From Kineosporia sp. R_H_3 (lineage in GTDB: Bacteria; Actinomycetota; Actinomycetes; Actinomycetales; Kineosporiaceae), in NCBI RefSeq assembly GCF_002198675.1, contig NZ_MWLL01000077.1:1-50944 (forward strand): a stretch of 50,944 bases of DNA, given 5' to 3'. Position 1 is the first letter of the stretch, and the number at the start of each line of letters is the position of its first letter. A program made the position numbers and the translations under genes. Positions 23,920 to 32,578 of this stretch are shown one piece after another. The notes beneath the pieces are model-generated. The model worked only from the letters and a program-made list of their open reading frames with translations. It was not told the origin of the DNA and searched no databases.

Positions 23920-24708
23920 GTGCCCTCGCCCGCCGACGCCACGATCCACGCCCTCCGCACCGGCCACGACGACCTCGCCCCGTTCGTCGCAGGGCTGTCC
24001 CCGGACGACCTCGTCCGGCAGTCCGTCGCGACCGAGTGGGACGTCTCCCAGGTCGTCAGCCACCTCGGCAGCGGCGCCGTCATCGGGCTCGAGGCCCTCG
24101 AGTCGGCGCTCGAGGGCCGGCCCACCGTCGCCGACTTCAACCAGGGCGTCTGGGCCCGCTGGGACGACATGTCCCCGGCCGCCCGCCAGGTCGGCTTCGA
24201 CGCCGCGAACGCCGCGCTCGTCAAGCGCTACGAGGACCTGGACGACGCGACCCGCGCCGACCTGCGGATCGACCTGGGCTTCCTGCCGGCACCGATCGAC
24301 GTCCGCACGGCCGGCAACTTCCGGCTCAACGAGTTCGCCCTCCACTCGTGGGACGTCCGCGCGACCTTCGACCCCGCCGCGACCGTGCGTGCCGACGCGG
24401 TGGAGCCCCTGCTCGACCACATCGGGATGCTCCTCGGCTGGATCGGCAAGCCCGCCGCGCTCGAGGGCCGGACGGCGACCGTACGGGTCACCACGACGGG
24501 CCCGGACCGCACGTTCGGGCTGGCGATCACGGACGGCGTCGCGCTCGTCGACGCACCGGACGACGCCGACGCGACGCTCACCCTGCCCGCCGAGGCCTGG
24601 CTGCGCCTGCTCACGGGCCGGCTGCGCCCCGAGCACACCCCCGCGGGGGTCGAGGCGACCGGGTCGGTCGACCTGGACACCCTGCGCCGCGTCTTCCCGG
24701 GCTACTGA
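23920..24708 (+). CDS. Maleylpyruvate isomerase / mycothiol-dependent (DinB-like) family protein
   Basis: The 262-residue product has an N-terminal DinB-like four-helix domain (about 1-160; SHLGSGAVIG and FALHSWDVR carry the His residues typical of mycothiol-dependent isomerases) and a C-terminal SCP2-like domain (about 165-262). The family is mostly actinobacterial and includes maleylpyruvate isomerase, but most members are uncharacterised. GTG 23920 has CAGGAG 6 bases upstream. The stop overlaps possible starts of the MFS gene. Confidence 0.8.
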   Translation: MPSPADATIHALRTGHDDLAPFVAGLSPDDLVRQSVATEWDVSQVVSHLGSGAVIGLEALESALEGRPTVADFNQGVWARWDDMSPAARQVGFDAANAALVKRYEDLDDATRADLRIDLGFLPAPIDVRTAGNFRLNEFALHSWDVRATFDPAATVRADAVEPLLDHIGMLLGWIGKPAALEGRTATVRVTTTGPDRTFGLAITDGVALVDAPDDADATLTLPAEAWLRLLTGRLRPEHTPAGVEATGSVDLDTLRRVFPGY

Positions 24709-24761
24709 CCGGCACCGGCGGGGGCACGGACCTGCGCTACGGGTCGGCGGCCGGCCGCTGG

Positions 24762-26165
24762 GTGCTCCTCGCGACGATCCTCGGCTCGGGCATGGCGATG
24801 CTCGACAGCACGGTCGTCAACGTCGCGCTCCCGAGCATCGGGGCCGACCTCGACGCCGACGTCGCCGGGCTGCAGTGGACCGCGAACGGTTACCTGCTCA
24901 CGCTCTCCGCGCTCATCCTGCTCGGCGGCTCGCTCGGCGACCGGCTCGGCCGGCGCCGGGTGTTCGTCGTCGGCACGGTGTGGTTCGCGGCGGCCAGCCT
25001 GCTCTGCGGGCTGGCGCCGTCGGTCTGGACGCTCGTCGCCGCCCGGATGCTCCAGGGCGTCGGCGGCGCGCTCCTCACCCCGGGCAGCCTCGCGATCATC
25101 TCGGCGGCCTTCGCGCCGTCCGACCGCGGCCGGGCGATCGGCGCCTGGTCCGGGCTCATGGGCATCTTCGGCGCCGCCGGGCCGTTCGTCGGCGGCTGGC
25201 TCATCTCGGCCTTCTCGTGGCGGTGGGCGTTCCTCGTCAACGTCCCGGTGGCGCTCGCCGTGGTGCTCGTGACGCTGCGCCACGTGCCGGAGAGCCGCGG
25301 TTCCGCCGGCGCGCACGAGGGTGCCGGCCCGTGGCACGGCCTCGACGCCGCCGGCGCCGCCCTGGCGGCGACGGCCCTCGGCCTCGTCAGCTGGGCGCTG
25401 GTCACCTGGCCGGAGCGCGGCGCGGGCGGCGCCGTCCTCGTCGCGGGGCTCGCCGGGCTCGCGGCCGGGGCCGCGTTCGTCGTCGTCGAGCGCCGGGTCG
25501 ACCACCCGATGGTGCCGATGTCGCTGTTCTCCGCACGGGCCTTCAGCGCGACGAACGCGACGACGTTCCTCGTCTACGCGGGCCTGGGCGGCATGTTCTT
25601 CCTTCTCGTGCTCACGCTGCAGGTCGTCGCCGGGTTCTCGCCGCTCGCGGCCGGCGCCGCGCTGCTGCCGGTCACGCTCATCATGCTCGTGCTCTCGCCC
25701 CGGATGGGCGGGCTCGTCGCCCGCACGGGGCCCCGGCTGCCGATGGTCGTCGGGCCGCTCGTGGCGGCGGCCGGAGCGGCGCTCACGAGCCGGCTCGGTG
25801 CGGACGCGCAGTACCTGCGCGACGTCGTCCCGCCGATCGCCGTCTTCGGGCTGGGGATGGCGGTCACGGTGGCGCCGCTGACGACGACGGTGCTCGCCGC
25901 CGCCCCGGACCGGTACGCCGGTGTCGCGAGCGGGATCAACAACGCCGTCGCGCGGGCCGGCGGCCTGCTCACCGTCGCGGCCCTGCCGCTCGTCGTCGGG
26001 CTGACCGGCGACGCCTACCGCGACCCGGCCCTGCTGCTGCCGGCCTTCCGGACCGGGCTGCTGCTGTGCGCCGCCCTGCTCGCGGCCGGTGCCGTCGTCA
26101 GCGCGGTCGCCCTGCCCCGCAACGGTTCCGGGCAGGCTCAGGCGATCAGCGACAGCACGCCGTAG
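24762..26165 (+). CDS. MFS drug exporter, DHA2 (14-TMS) type
   Basis: The product of about 467 residues has a first-helix motif MLDSTVVNVALPSIG, the loop motif GSLGDRLGRRRVF and the antiporter motif region GVGGALLTPGSLAII, all typical of EmrB/QacA proton antiporters. Many hydrophobic segments follow. The start is uncertain: GTG 24762 is the first usual codon in frame, but it leaves a very short N-terminus, and CTG 24705 overlapping the preceding stop is possible. The substrate is unknown; efflux of aromatic or toxic compounds is plausible. It overlaps the convergent Pit gene by 28 bp. Confidence 0.85.
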   Translation: MLLATILGSGMAMLDSTVVNVALPSIGADLDADVAGLQWTANGYLLTLSALILLGGSLGDRLGRRRVFVVGTVWFAAASLLCGLAPSVWTLVAARMLQGVGGALLTPGSLAIISAAFAPSDRGRAIGAWSGLMGIFGAAGPFVGGWLISAFSWRWAFLVNVPVALAVVLVTLRHVPESRGSAGAHEGAGPWHGLDAAGAALAATALGLVSWALVTWPERGAGGAVLVAGLAGLAAGAAFVVVERRVDHPMVPMSLFSARAFSATNATTFLVYAGLGGMFFLLVLTLQVVAGFSPLAAGAALLPVTLIMLVLSPRMGGLVARTGPRLPMVVGPLVAAAGAALTSRLGADAQYLRDVVPPIAVFGLGMAVTVAPLTTTVLAAAPDRYAGVASGINNAVARAGGLLTVAALPLVVGLTGDAYRDPALLLPAFRTGLLLCAALLAAGAVVSAVALPRNGSGQAQAISDSTP

Positions 26166-27139
26166 ACCGCCGCCGCGGCCAGCGCCGCCATCGGGATCGT
26201 CAGCACCCAGGCGACGACCATGCTGCGCGCGACCCCCCACCGGACGGCGGACAGCCGCCGGGTGGCACCGACGCCCATGATCGACGAGCTGATGGTGTGC
26301 GTCGTCGAGATCGGCGCCGCGAACACGAAGGCCGTCACGTAGAGCACCGACGCCGCCGTCGTCTCGGCGGCGAGCCCGCGGGGCGGGTCCAGCTCGATGA
26401 CGCGGCGCCCGAGGGTGCGCATGATCCGCCAGCCGCCGGACCACGTGCCGAGCGCGATCGCCGTGGCGGCGGCGAGGGTGACCCACAGCGGGATGTCTCC
26501 GCCGGCGTCCGCGAAGCCGCCGGCGACGAGCGCGAGGGTGATGACACCCATCGTCTTCTGGGCGTCCTGCAGGCCGTGCCCCATCGCCATCGCCGCCGCG
26601 GAGAGCCGCTGGCCGTGCCGGAATCCGCGGGACACCCGGTGCGGGTTCGCCCCGCGGAACGCCCAGAGGATCGCCACCATGAGCAGGTAGGCCACGGTGA
26701 ATCCGACGAGCGGCGAGAGGACCATCGGGACGACGACCTTGTCGAGGATCACCGACCAGTGCACGGTGACGGACGCCGCGATCCCGGCGCCGGCGAGCCC
26801 GCCGATGAGCGCGTGGGACGACGAGGAGGGCAGCCCGAGCACCCACGTCGCGAGGTTCCAGGCGATCGCCCCGACGAGACCGGCGAGCACGACGACGAGG
26901 CCGCGCCGGCCACCGCCGGGGTCGACGATCCCGCTGCCGATCGTCTTGGCCACCTCCTGCCCGAGCAGGGCGCCGACGAGGTTGAGGACGGCGGCCATCC
27001 CGAGCGCCACCCGGGGCGTGAGGGCCCGGGTGGAGACCGAGGTGGCGATGGCGTTCGCCGCGTCGTGGAAGCCGTTCGTGTAGTCGAAGGCGAGCGCCAC
27101 GACGACGACGAGCACGACGAGGACCGTGAGGGTGGACAT
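26138..27139 (-). CDS. pit: Low-affinity inorganic phosphate transporter (Pit family)
   Basis: The 333-residue integral membrane protein has the PiT signatures FDYTNGFHDAANAIATSVST near the N-terminus and the repeat AAPISTTHTISSSIMGVGA near the C-terminus, in two halves with a central loop. It imports metal-phosphate by proton symport. It is divergent from the DUF47 gene at 27236, its usual partner. The ATG at 27139 gives the standard N-terminus. Confidence 0.92.
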   Translation of the reverse strand: MSTLTVLVVLVVVVALAFDYTNGFHDAANAIATSVSTRALTPRVALGMAAVLNLVGALLGQEVAKTIGSGIVDPGGGRRGLVVVLAGLVGAIAWNLATWVLGLPSSSSHALIGGLAGAGIAASVTVHWSVILDKVVVPMVLSPLVGFTVAYLLMVAILWAFRGANPHRVSRGFRHGQRLSAAAMAMGHGLQDAQKTMGVITLALVAGGFADAGGDIPLWVTLAAATAIALGTWSGGWRIMRTLGRRVIELDPPRGLAAETTAASVLYVTAFVFAAPISTTHTISSSIMGVGATRRLSAVRWGVARSMVVAWVLTIPMAALAAAAVYGVLSLIA

Positions 27140-27235
27140 CGACGGGCCGAGTACCCGATCACCACGCCGGGAAACCCGCGTGCGCCCGAAGATCGCGCAC
27201 GCATGAACGACTCCCGGGCGGGGTACCCGACGGGC

Positions 27236-27856
27236 ATGCGCCTGAGCCTCACCCCGCGCGACACGGTCTTCTTCGACCTGTTCGCCGACGCGGCCGCGAA
27301 CCTCGTCGAGGGCGCGGACCTGCTGCACCGCGTCGTCACCGCGGAGCCGGCCGACCGCCCCGACCTCGTGGTCCTGCTGCGCGACGCCGAGCACCGCGGC
27401 GACGAGATCACCCACACGACGATGCGGCGGCTCAACTCCACGTTCGTCACGCCGTTCGACCGCGAGGACATCTACGCCCTCGCCTCCGCGGTCGACGACT
27501 GCATCGACCACATCGAGGAGGCCGGGACCCTCGTCGTGCTCTACCGGCCGCACCTGCTGCCGGGCGCCGTCCTCGAGCAGGTCGAGGTGATCCGGGCCCA
27601 GGCCCGCTGCACCGCCGAGGCGCTGCCCCGGCTGCGGACGATGACCGACCTCGACAGCTTCTGGACCGAGATCAACCGGCTCGAGAACGTCGCCGACGAC
27701 ATCCACCGGCGCTTCCTCGGGGAGCTCTTCGCGAACGGCACCGACGCCATCGAGGTGCTCAAGGTCAAGGAGGTCGTCGACGCCCTGGAGTCCGCGGCCG
27801 ACGCCTTCGAGAAGGTCGCGAACCACGTCGAGACGATCGCCGTCAAGGAGTCCTGA
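27236..27856 (+). CDS. DUF47 / PhoU-like Pit accessory regulator
   Basis: The 206-residue helical protein (MRLSLTPRDTVFFDLFADAA) belongs to the DUF47 family, PhoU-like proteins that accompany Pit transporters and limit phosphate uptake. Conserved E/D-rich helices such as DDCIDHIEEAGT and LENVADDIHRRF fit metal-dependent assembly. ATG 27236 gives the usual family length; ATG 27203 would add 11 residues. It shares a 96-bp divergent promoter region with pit. Confidence 0.9.
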   Translation: MRLSLTPRDTVFFDLFADAAANLVEGADLLHRVVTAEPADRPDLVVLLRDAEHRGDEITHTTMRRLNSTFVTPFDREDIYALASAVDDCIDHIEEAGTLVVLYRPHLLPGAVLEQVEVIRAQARCTAEALPRLRTMTDLDSFWTEINRLENVADDIHRRFLGELFANGTDAIEVLKVKEVVDALESAADAFEKVANHVETIAVKES

Positions 27857-27880
27857 GCCCGGACGCGGCACCATGGTCGC

Positions 27881-28657
27881 GTGACGACCGACGGCCCCCT
27901 GCCCGACCCCGCCGACGAGGCGGCCCACGCGGCGATGCACGCCCGGATGCGCGCCGGCGGCCGGACGGCGGTACCGGCGTGGCTGCGCGAGACGGCGGGC
28001 GAGCCGCGCTGGCAGGCGATGGTGGCCGTCGTCGTCATGATCGCCCTGCAGCTGCGGCTGCCCGATGCCCTGTCCGCGCAGAACGCGATGCCGGTCGGGC
28101 TGCAGTCGTCCGGGCGCTGGCTGCTCCCGGGGCTGCAGGCGCTGCTCGGGGTCGTGCTCGTCGTCGCGAACCCGCGCGACATCAAGCACGCGTCGCCGGG
28201 CCTGCGGCTGGTGACCCTGACCCTGCTCGGCGTCGCGAGCCTGGCGAACGCGATCTCGGCGGTCAGTCTCGTGACCGCCATCGTCTCCGGCGCGCCGAGG
28301 CTGTCCGCCCAGGAGGTGCTGCTCGACGGCGGCACGATCTGGCTGACGAACATCCTCGTCTTCGGGCTCTGGTACTGGGAGCTCGACCGGGGCGGCCCGC
28401 GGGCGAGGGCCCGCGCCGAGCGTCGGCACCCCGACTTCCTGTTCCCGGAGATGACGAACCCGGACGTCGCGGACCCGGACTGGGAGCCGCACGTCGTCGA
28501 CTACCTCTACGTCGCCTTCACGAACGCCACGGCCTTCAGCCCGACCGACACGGTCCCGTTCTCGCGCTGGTCGAAGCTCGCGATGACGCTCCAGTCGACG
28601 GTGTCGCTCGCGGTCGGTGCGCTCGTCATCGCGCGGGCGGTCAACGCGCTGGGGTGA
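27881..28657 (+). CDS. Multi-pass membrane protein of unknown function
   Basis: The 258-residue product has a soluble N-terminus (1-42), about four membrane helices (around 48-62, 80-100, 108-135, 145-165) and, near the C-terminus, YLYVAFTNATAFSPTDTVP followed by a last helix. That C-terminal pattern resembles small ion-channel-like or DUF1345-type membrane proteins, but I do not assign a function. GTG 27881 starts the frame, 24 bp after the DUF47 gene. Confidence 0.75.
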   Translation: MTTDGPLPDPADEAAHAAMHARMRAGGRTAVPAWLRETAGEPRWQAMVAVVVMIALQLRLPDALSAQNAMPVGLQSSGRWLLPGLQALLGVVLVVANPRDIKHASPGLRLVTLTLLGVASLANAISAVSLVTAIVSGAPRLSAQEVLLDGGTIWLTNILVFGLWYWELDRGGPRARARAERRHPDFLFPEMTNPDVADPDWEPHVVDYLYVAFTNATAFSPTDTVPFSRWSKLAMTLQSTVSLAVGALVIARAVNALG

Positions 28658-28663
28658 GCCGGG

Positions 28664-29368
28664 TCAGCGCTCCGGCCGCAGGATCGGCGGGTTGAGCGCC
28701 GTCGCGGGGCCGGCCCGGAAGAGCTGGGCCGGGCGGCCCCCGGCGGCCGTCGTCGTGCGGCCCGTCGGCTCGACGAAACCCGGTGCACCCGTGCACTTGC
28801 GGTGGAAGTTGCGCGGGTCGAGGCCGGTGCCCCATACGACGTCGTAGACCCGTCGCAGGTCGGCGATCGTGAACTCGCCGGCGCAGAACGACGTCGCGAG
28901 CGTCGTGTACTCGAGCTTCGCGCGGGCCCGCTCGACGCCGTCCCGCAGGATCGTCGCGTGGTCGAAGGCGAGCGGCCCGCCGGGGACCAGCAGCCGGTCG
29001 ACGGGGGACCAGTGCGCCTGCCGGGCGTCCCCGCCGGCGACGGGCAGCGGCAGGTCGGCGGCGAGGCCCAGGTAGGCGACGCTCACGACGCGCATCCGCG
29101 GGTCCCGGTCGGGGTCGCCGTAGCTGCCGAGCTGCTCGAGATGCCCCGGCACGTCACCGATCCCGGTCTCCTCGCCGAGCTCGCGACGGGCGGCCTCGCC
29201 CAGCCCCTCGCGGGGGCGGACGAAGCCGCCGGGCAGTGCGAGACGCCCCTCGTACGGCTGCTCGCCTCGACGGACGACGAGCACCTGGAGCGCGTCGTCG
29301 CGGATCGTCAGGACGACGAGGTCGACCGTCACCGCGAACGGCGGGTAGTCGCCCGGGTCGTAGTCCAT
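28664..29368 (-). CDS. NUDIX-domain regulator, NrtR-like
   Basis: The 234-residue protein has a complete Nudix box (G-F-V-R-P-R-E, then RELGEETGI; about 48-70) and a C-terminal winged-helix region (about 150-215, LEYTTLATSFCAGEFTIADL). This two-domain layout is that of NrtR repressors, which sense ADP-ribose-type compounds and control NAD metabolism. It is divergent from an SPFH gene followed by an NAD-kinase-like gene, and three GACGATAA half-sites lie between them. It may have kept hydrolase activity since the box is intact. Confidence 0.87.
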   Translation of the reverse strand: MDYDPGDYPPFAVTVDLVVLTIRDDALQVLVVRRGEQPYEGRLALPGGFVRPREGLGEAARRELGEETGIGDVPGHLEQLGSYGDPDRDPRMRVVSVAYLGLAADLPLPVAGGDARQAHWSPVDRLLVPGGPLAFDHATILRDGVERARAKLEYTTLATSFCAGEFTIADLRRVYDVVWGTGLDPRNFHRKCTGAPGFVEPTGRTTTAAGGRPAQLFRAGPATALNPPILRPER

Positions 29369-29406
29369 CCGTCCTCCTCGGGCGGGCGCCAGGTCTTGTC
29401 GTCACC

Positions 29407-29449
29407 TTGACGATAACAGCAGGCTTAGTTATCGTCGATATGACGATAA
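29407..29449. promoter_or_regulatory. Promoter with three GACGATAA operator half-sites
   Basis: TTGACG (29407-29412) and TATCGT (29430-29435) are spaced 17 bp and face the SPFH gene. GACGATAA occurs at 29409-29416 and 29442-29449 and, inverted, at 29429-29436. Sites 1-2 form an inverted repeat across the promoter, and sites 2-3 a tight one with a 5-bp centre. The NUDIX regulator encoded next door is the likely binder. Confidence 0.75.
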
Positions 29450-29459
29450 GGAGAGATCG

Positions 29460-30497
29460 ATGGCAGACATCACCCGCGTCCTGTTCCTGCGCCACCTCAG
29501 CGCCTCGGCGACGAGCCACGTGGTCCACCGCCGCCGGGGCAGGGTCGTCCACAGCGGCCAGGGCCTCGCGTTCTGGTTCCGGCCGCTGACCTCGACCGTG
29601 AGCGAGGTCCCGGTCGACGACCGCGAGCTCCCGCTGCTCTTCCACGCCCGGACCGCCGACTTCCAGGACGTCACCGTCCTCGCGAGCGTGAGCTACCGCT
29701 TCGCGGACCCCGAGCTCGTCGCGACCCGGCTCGACTTCGGCATCGAGACCGACCTGGGCACCTGGCGCAGCGACCCGCTCGACCAGGTGTCGACGTTGCT
29801 CACCCAGCTCGCGCAGCAGCACGCCCTCGACCTGCTCGCCTCGATGCCGCTCGCGGAGGCGATGACCGGCGGCGTGGCCGCCGTCCGGGAACGGGTCGGC
29901 GCCGGCCTCGCCGCCGACGAGCGGCTGCGCGACACCGGCATCGCGACGGTCGGCGTCCGGGTCGTCGGCGTCCGGCCCGAGCCCGACGTCGAGCGGGCGC
30001 TCCAGACCCCGGCCCGCGAGCTGGTGCAGCAGGAGGCCGACCGCGCGACGTACGAGCGCCGGGCCCAGGCGGTGGAGCGGGAGCGCACGATCAGCGAGAA
30101 CGAGCTCCAGTCCCGGATCACGCTGGCGACCCAGGAGGAGCAGCTCGTCGCGCAGGAGGGCACGAACGCGCAGCGCCGGGCCACCGAGGCCGCGGCCGCG
30201 GCGCGGATCGAGGCCCAGGCCCGCGCGGACGCCGACCGGCTCGCGTCGCAGGCCCGTGCGGACGGGCTGCGCGCCGTCGGCGCGGCCGAGGCGGACGCCG
30301 AGCAGGCCCGGATGGCCGCCTACGCCGGAGCCGGGCAGGGCGTGCTCCTGGCCCTCGCGCTGCGCGAGCTCGCGGGCTCGCTGCCGGAGATCGGGTCGCT
30401 GACCCTCAGCCCTGACGTCCTGACCGGCGCGCTCGCCCGGCTCGCCGCGGTGCCCGCCGGCCCGGCGGCCGACGCCGACGCCGACCGGGGGCGGTGA
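29460..30497 (+). CDS. SPFH/band 7 domain protein
   Basis: The 345-residue product has an SPFH domain (about 20-190; [19 protein letters not shown] and [11 protein letters not shown]) and a long Ala/Glu/Arg coiled coil (about 185-285), and lacks an obvious N-terminal membrane helix. Such proteins form ring or scaffold assemblies. ATG 29460 follows GGAGAG. It is coupled to the NAD-kinase-like gene through a GTGA overlap, and shares control with the NUDIX regulator. Confidence 0.85.
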   Translation: MADITRVLFLRHLSASATSHVVHRRRGRVVHSGQGLAFWFRPLTSTVSEVPVDDRELPLLFHARTADFQDVTVLASVSYRFADPELVATRLDFGIETDLGTWRSDPLDQVSTLLTQLAQQHALDLLASMPLAEAMTGGVAAVRERVGAGLAADERLRDTGIATVGVRVVGVRPEPDVERALQTPARELVQQEADRATYERRAQAVERERTISENELQSRITLATQEEQLVAQEGTNAQRRATEAAAAARIEAQARADADRLASQARADGLRAVGAAEADAEQARMAAYAGAGQGVLLALALRELAGSLPEIGSLTLSPDVLTGALARLAAVPAGPAADADADRGR

Positions 30498-31411
30498 CGG
30501 CGGTGCCGCTCGCCCCCCGGGTCGTCGTCGTCCACCGGCGCTCCGAGCTCGACGAGCTCGTCGACCGGCACGGCACCCGCGGCCAGGTCGAGTTCTTCCT
30601 GCGCGGGCGGGGCCGCGGGCTCGGCGAGGTGCAGGCCCGGCACGACGCCCTCGTGCTCGCCCGCCGCCGGGTGGCCGCGGCCGTCCCGCAGGGCTGGCGG
30701 ACGGCGTCCGCCGAGCGGGCCGACCTCGACCGGTTCGCGTTCGAGCCGCAGGACGTCGTCGTCGCCGTCGGGCAGGACGGTCTCGTCGCCAACGCCGCGA
30801 AGTACCTCGACGGCCAGCCCGTCGTCGGGGTCGACCCGGAGCCGGGGCAGCACCCGGGGGTCCTCGTCCCGCACCCGGCCGACGCGGTCGGCGCGCTGCT
30901 CACGGCCGCCGCCGACGGCCGGGCGCGCTGCCGCCCGCTGACGATGGTGCGGGCGACGGCGGACGACGGCCAGCACCTCGACGCCCTCAACGAGCTGTAC
31001 CTCGGGCACCCGACGCACCAGAGCGCCCGCTACGTCGTCCGGGCCGGCGGCCCCGTCGCGGAACGGCAGTCGTCGTCCGGCGTCGTCGTCGGGACCGGCA
31101 CCGGCGCGACCGGCTGGTGCCGCTCGCTCGCCGCGGAGCGCAGCAGCCCGCTCGCCCTGCCGCGCGCCGACGACCCGGAGCTCGCCTGGTTCGTCCGGGA
31201 GGCGTGGCCGTCGCCGACGACCCGGACGACGCTCACCGAGGGGCTGCTCGGCCCGGACGACGCGCTCGAGGTCGTCGTCGAGAGCGAGTCCCTCGTCGTG
31301 TTCGGCGACGGGCTGGAGGCCGACCGACTCGTCCCGGTCTGGGGGCAGACCGTCCGGCTGCACCGGTCGCCGCGGGTGCTGCGGCACGTCGTCGGTGCCG
31401 GGGGCCGCTGA
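30494..31411 (+). CDS. NAD-kinase-like protein with altered catalytic motifs
   Basis: The 305-residue product resembles ATP-NAD kinases. The GGDGT signature is replaced by GQDGL (about 93-97, Asp kept), the NE motif is present in LNELYLGH, and the NAD-binding strand reads [15 protein letters not shown] where the family has a TPTGSTAY form. Activity may be altered or lost, perhaps binding NAD(P) or ADP-ribose. It overlaps the SPFH gene by 4 bp. With the NrtR-like regulator it forms a probable NAD-linked module. Confidence 0.8.
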   Translation: MTAVPLAPRVVVVHRRSELDELVDRHGTRGQVEFFLRGRGRGLGEVQARHDALVLARRRVAAAVPQGWRTASAERADLDRFAFEPQDVVVAVGQDGLVANAAKYLDGQPVVGVDPEPGQHPGVLVPHPADAVGALLTAAADGRARCRPLTMVRATADDGQHLDALNELYLGHPTHQSARYVVRAGGPVAERQSSSGVVVGTGTGATGWCRSLAAERSSPLALPRADDPELAWFVREAWPSPTTRTTLTEGLLGPDDALEVVVESESLVVFGDGLEADRLVPVWGQTVRLHRSPRVLRHVVGAGGR

Positions 31412-31470
31412 CGGGGCAGCCCGGCGCACGGCAGTATGTCCTGACAAGCCGTCGCCTGCGAGGAGTCCCC

Positions 31471-32490
31471 ATGGCCCTGTCCGACCACCCCCGCACCCCG
31501 CTGCTCTTCGGCCCGTCGCCGGTGCACCCCCTCGAGCGCCTCACGGCGCACCTCGGTGGTGCCCAGGTCTGGGCCAAGCGCGAGGACTGCAACTCGGGGC
31601 TGGCCTTCGGCGGCAACAAGGTGCGCAAGCTGGAGTACCTGGCGGCCGATGCGCTCGCCAAGGGCTGCGACACGCTCGTCTCGATCGGCGGCGTGCAGTC
31701 GAACCACACCCGGGCCGTCGCGGCCGTCGCGGCCCGGCTCGGCCTGAAGTGCGTGCTCGTCCAGGAGTCGTGGGTCGACTGGCCGGACGCCGTCTACGAC
31801 CGGGTCGGCAACATCCTGCTCTCCCGGCTCATGGGCGCCGACGTCCGGCTCGTGCAGGCCGAGTTCGGCATCGGGTTCAAGGAGTCCTGGGAGCAGGCGC
31901 TCGCGGACATCGCCGCGGCCGGCGGCACGCCGTACGCGATCCCGGCGGGTGCGAGCGACCACCCGCTCGGCGGTCTCGGGTTCGCCGGCTGGGCCGCGGA
32001 GGTCGCCGAGCAGGAGCAGCAGCTCGGGGTCTTCTTCGACACCGTCGTCGTGTGCTCGGTGACCGGCAGCACCCAGGCCGGCATGGTCGCCGGCTTCGCC
32101 GCGCTCGAGGAGGCCGGCGGCCGGAAGCGCCGCGTCCTCGGCGTGGACGGCTCGGCCAAGCCGGTCGAGACCCGCGACCAGGTGCTGCGCATCGCCCAGG
32201 GCACCGCGAAGCTCCTCGACGTGCAGCGCGAGCTGACCCTCGACGACGTCGAGCTCGACGAGCGCTACCACGCCGGCATCTACGGCATCCCGGACGACCA
32301 GACCCTCGACGCGATGCGCCTCGCCGCCCGGACCGAGGGCATGATCACCGACCCCGTGTACGAGGGGAAGAGCATGGCCGGCCTCGTCGACCTGGTGGCC
32401 CGCAAGGAGATCGGCGCCGACTCCACGGTCCTCTTCGCGCACCTGGGCGGGCAGCCCGCGCTCAACGGGTACAGCGCGCTGTTCCGCTGA
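31471..32490 (+). CDS. acdS: 1-aminocyclopropane-1-carboxylate deaminase
   Basis: This 339-residue PLP enzyme breaks ACC, the plant ethylene precursor, into 2-oxobutyrate and ammonia. The PLP Lys lies in [10 protein letters not shown] (about 51), GGVQSNHTR supplies the phosphate/substrate contact Ser near 78, and the Tyr-Glu pair in DPVYEGKS (about 294-295) and the Leu in ALNGY match true ACC deaminases rather than D-cysteine desulfhydrases. ATG 31471 has GAGGAG upstream, and length equals the family standard. It suggests life with plants. A strong hairpin follows. Confidence 0.92.
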   Translation: MALSDHPRTPLLFGPSPVHPLERLTAHLGGAQVWAKREDCNSGLAFGGNKVRKLEYLAADALAKGCDTLVSIGGVQSNHTRAVAAVAARLGLKCVLVQESWVDWPDAVYDRVGNILLSRLMGADVRLVQAEFGIGFKESWEQALADIAAAGGTPYAIPAGASDHPLGGLGFAGWAAEVAEQEQQLGVFFDTVVVCSVTGSTQAGMVAGFAALEEAGGRKRRVLGVDGSAKPVETRDQVLRIAQGTAKLLDVQRELTLDDVELDERYHAGIYGIPDDQTLDAMRLAARTEGMITDPVYEGKSMAGLVDLVARKEIGADSTVLFAHLGGQPALNGYSALFR

Positions 32491-32514
32491 TCCCTGCGGC
32501 CGGCGCGGTCGCAC

Positions 32515-32556
32515 GCCCGACGGCGCCCCCGGGTCCTCCGGCGGGCGCCGTCGGGC
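32515..32556. terminator. Hairpin terminator after acdS
   Basis: GCCCGACGGCGCCC (32515-32528) pairs perfectly over 14 bp with 32543-32556, with a 14-nt GC-rich loop. It ends the acdS transcript before the photolyase-like gene. Confidence 0.75.
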
Positions 32557-32578
32557 GTCCTGGGGTTGACTGGGCGCC

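Noticed and set aside
26138-28492. 785-codon leftward frame extending the Pit transporter upstream
   Set aside because: The extra 450 codons are opposite the DUF47 and membrane protein genes; the Pit N-terminus begins normally at 27139.
31471-32490. D-cysteine desulfhydrase as the identity of the PLP enzyme
   Set aside because: The Glu after the substrate-contacting Tyr and the Leu near the C-terminus are the residues of true ACC deaminases.
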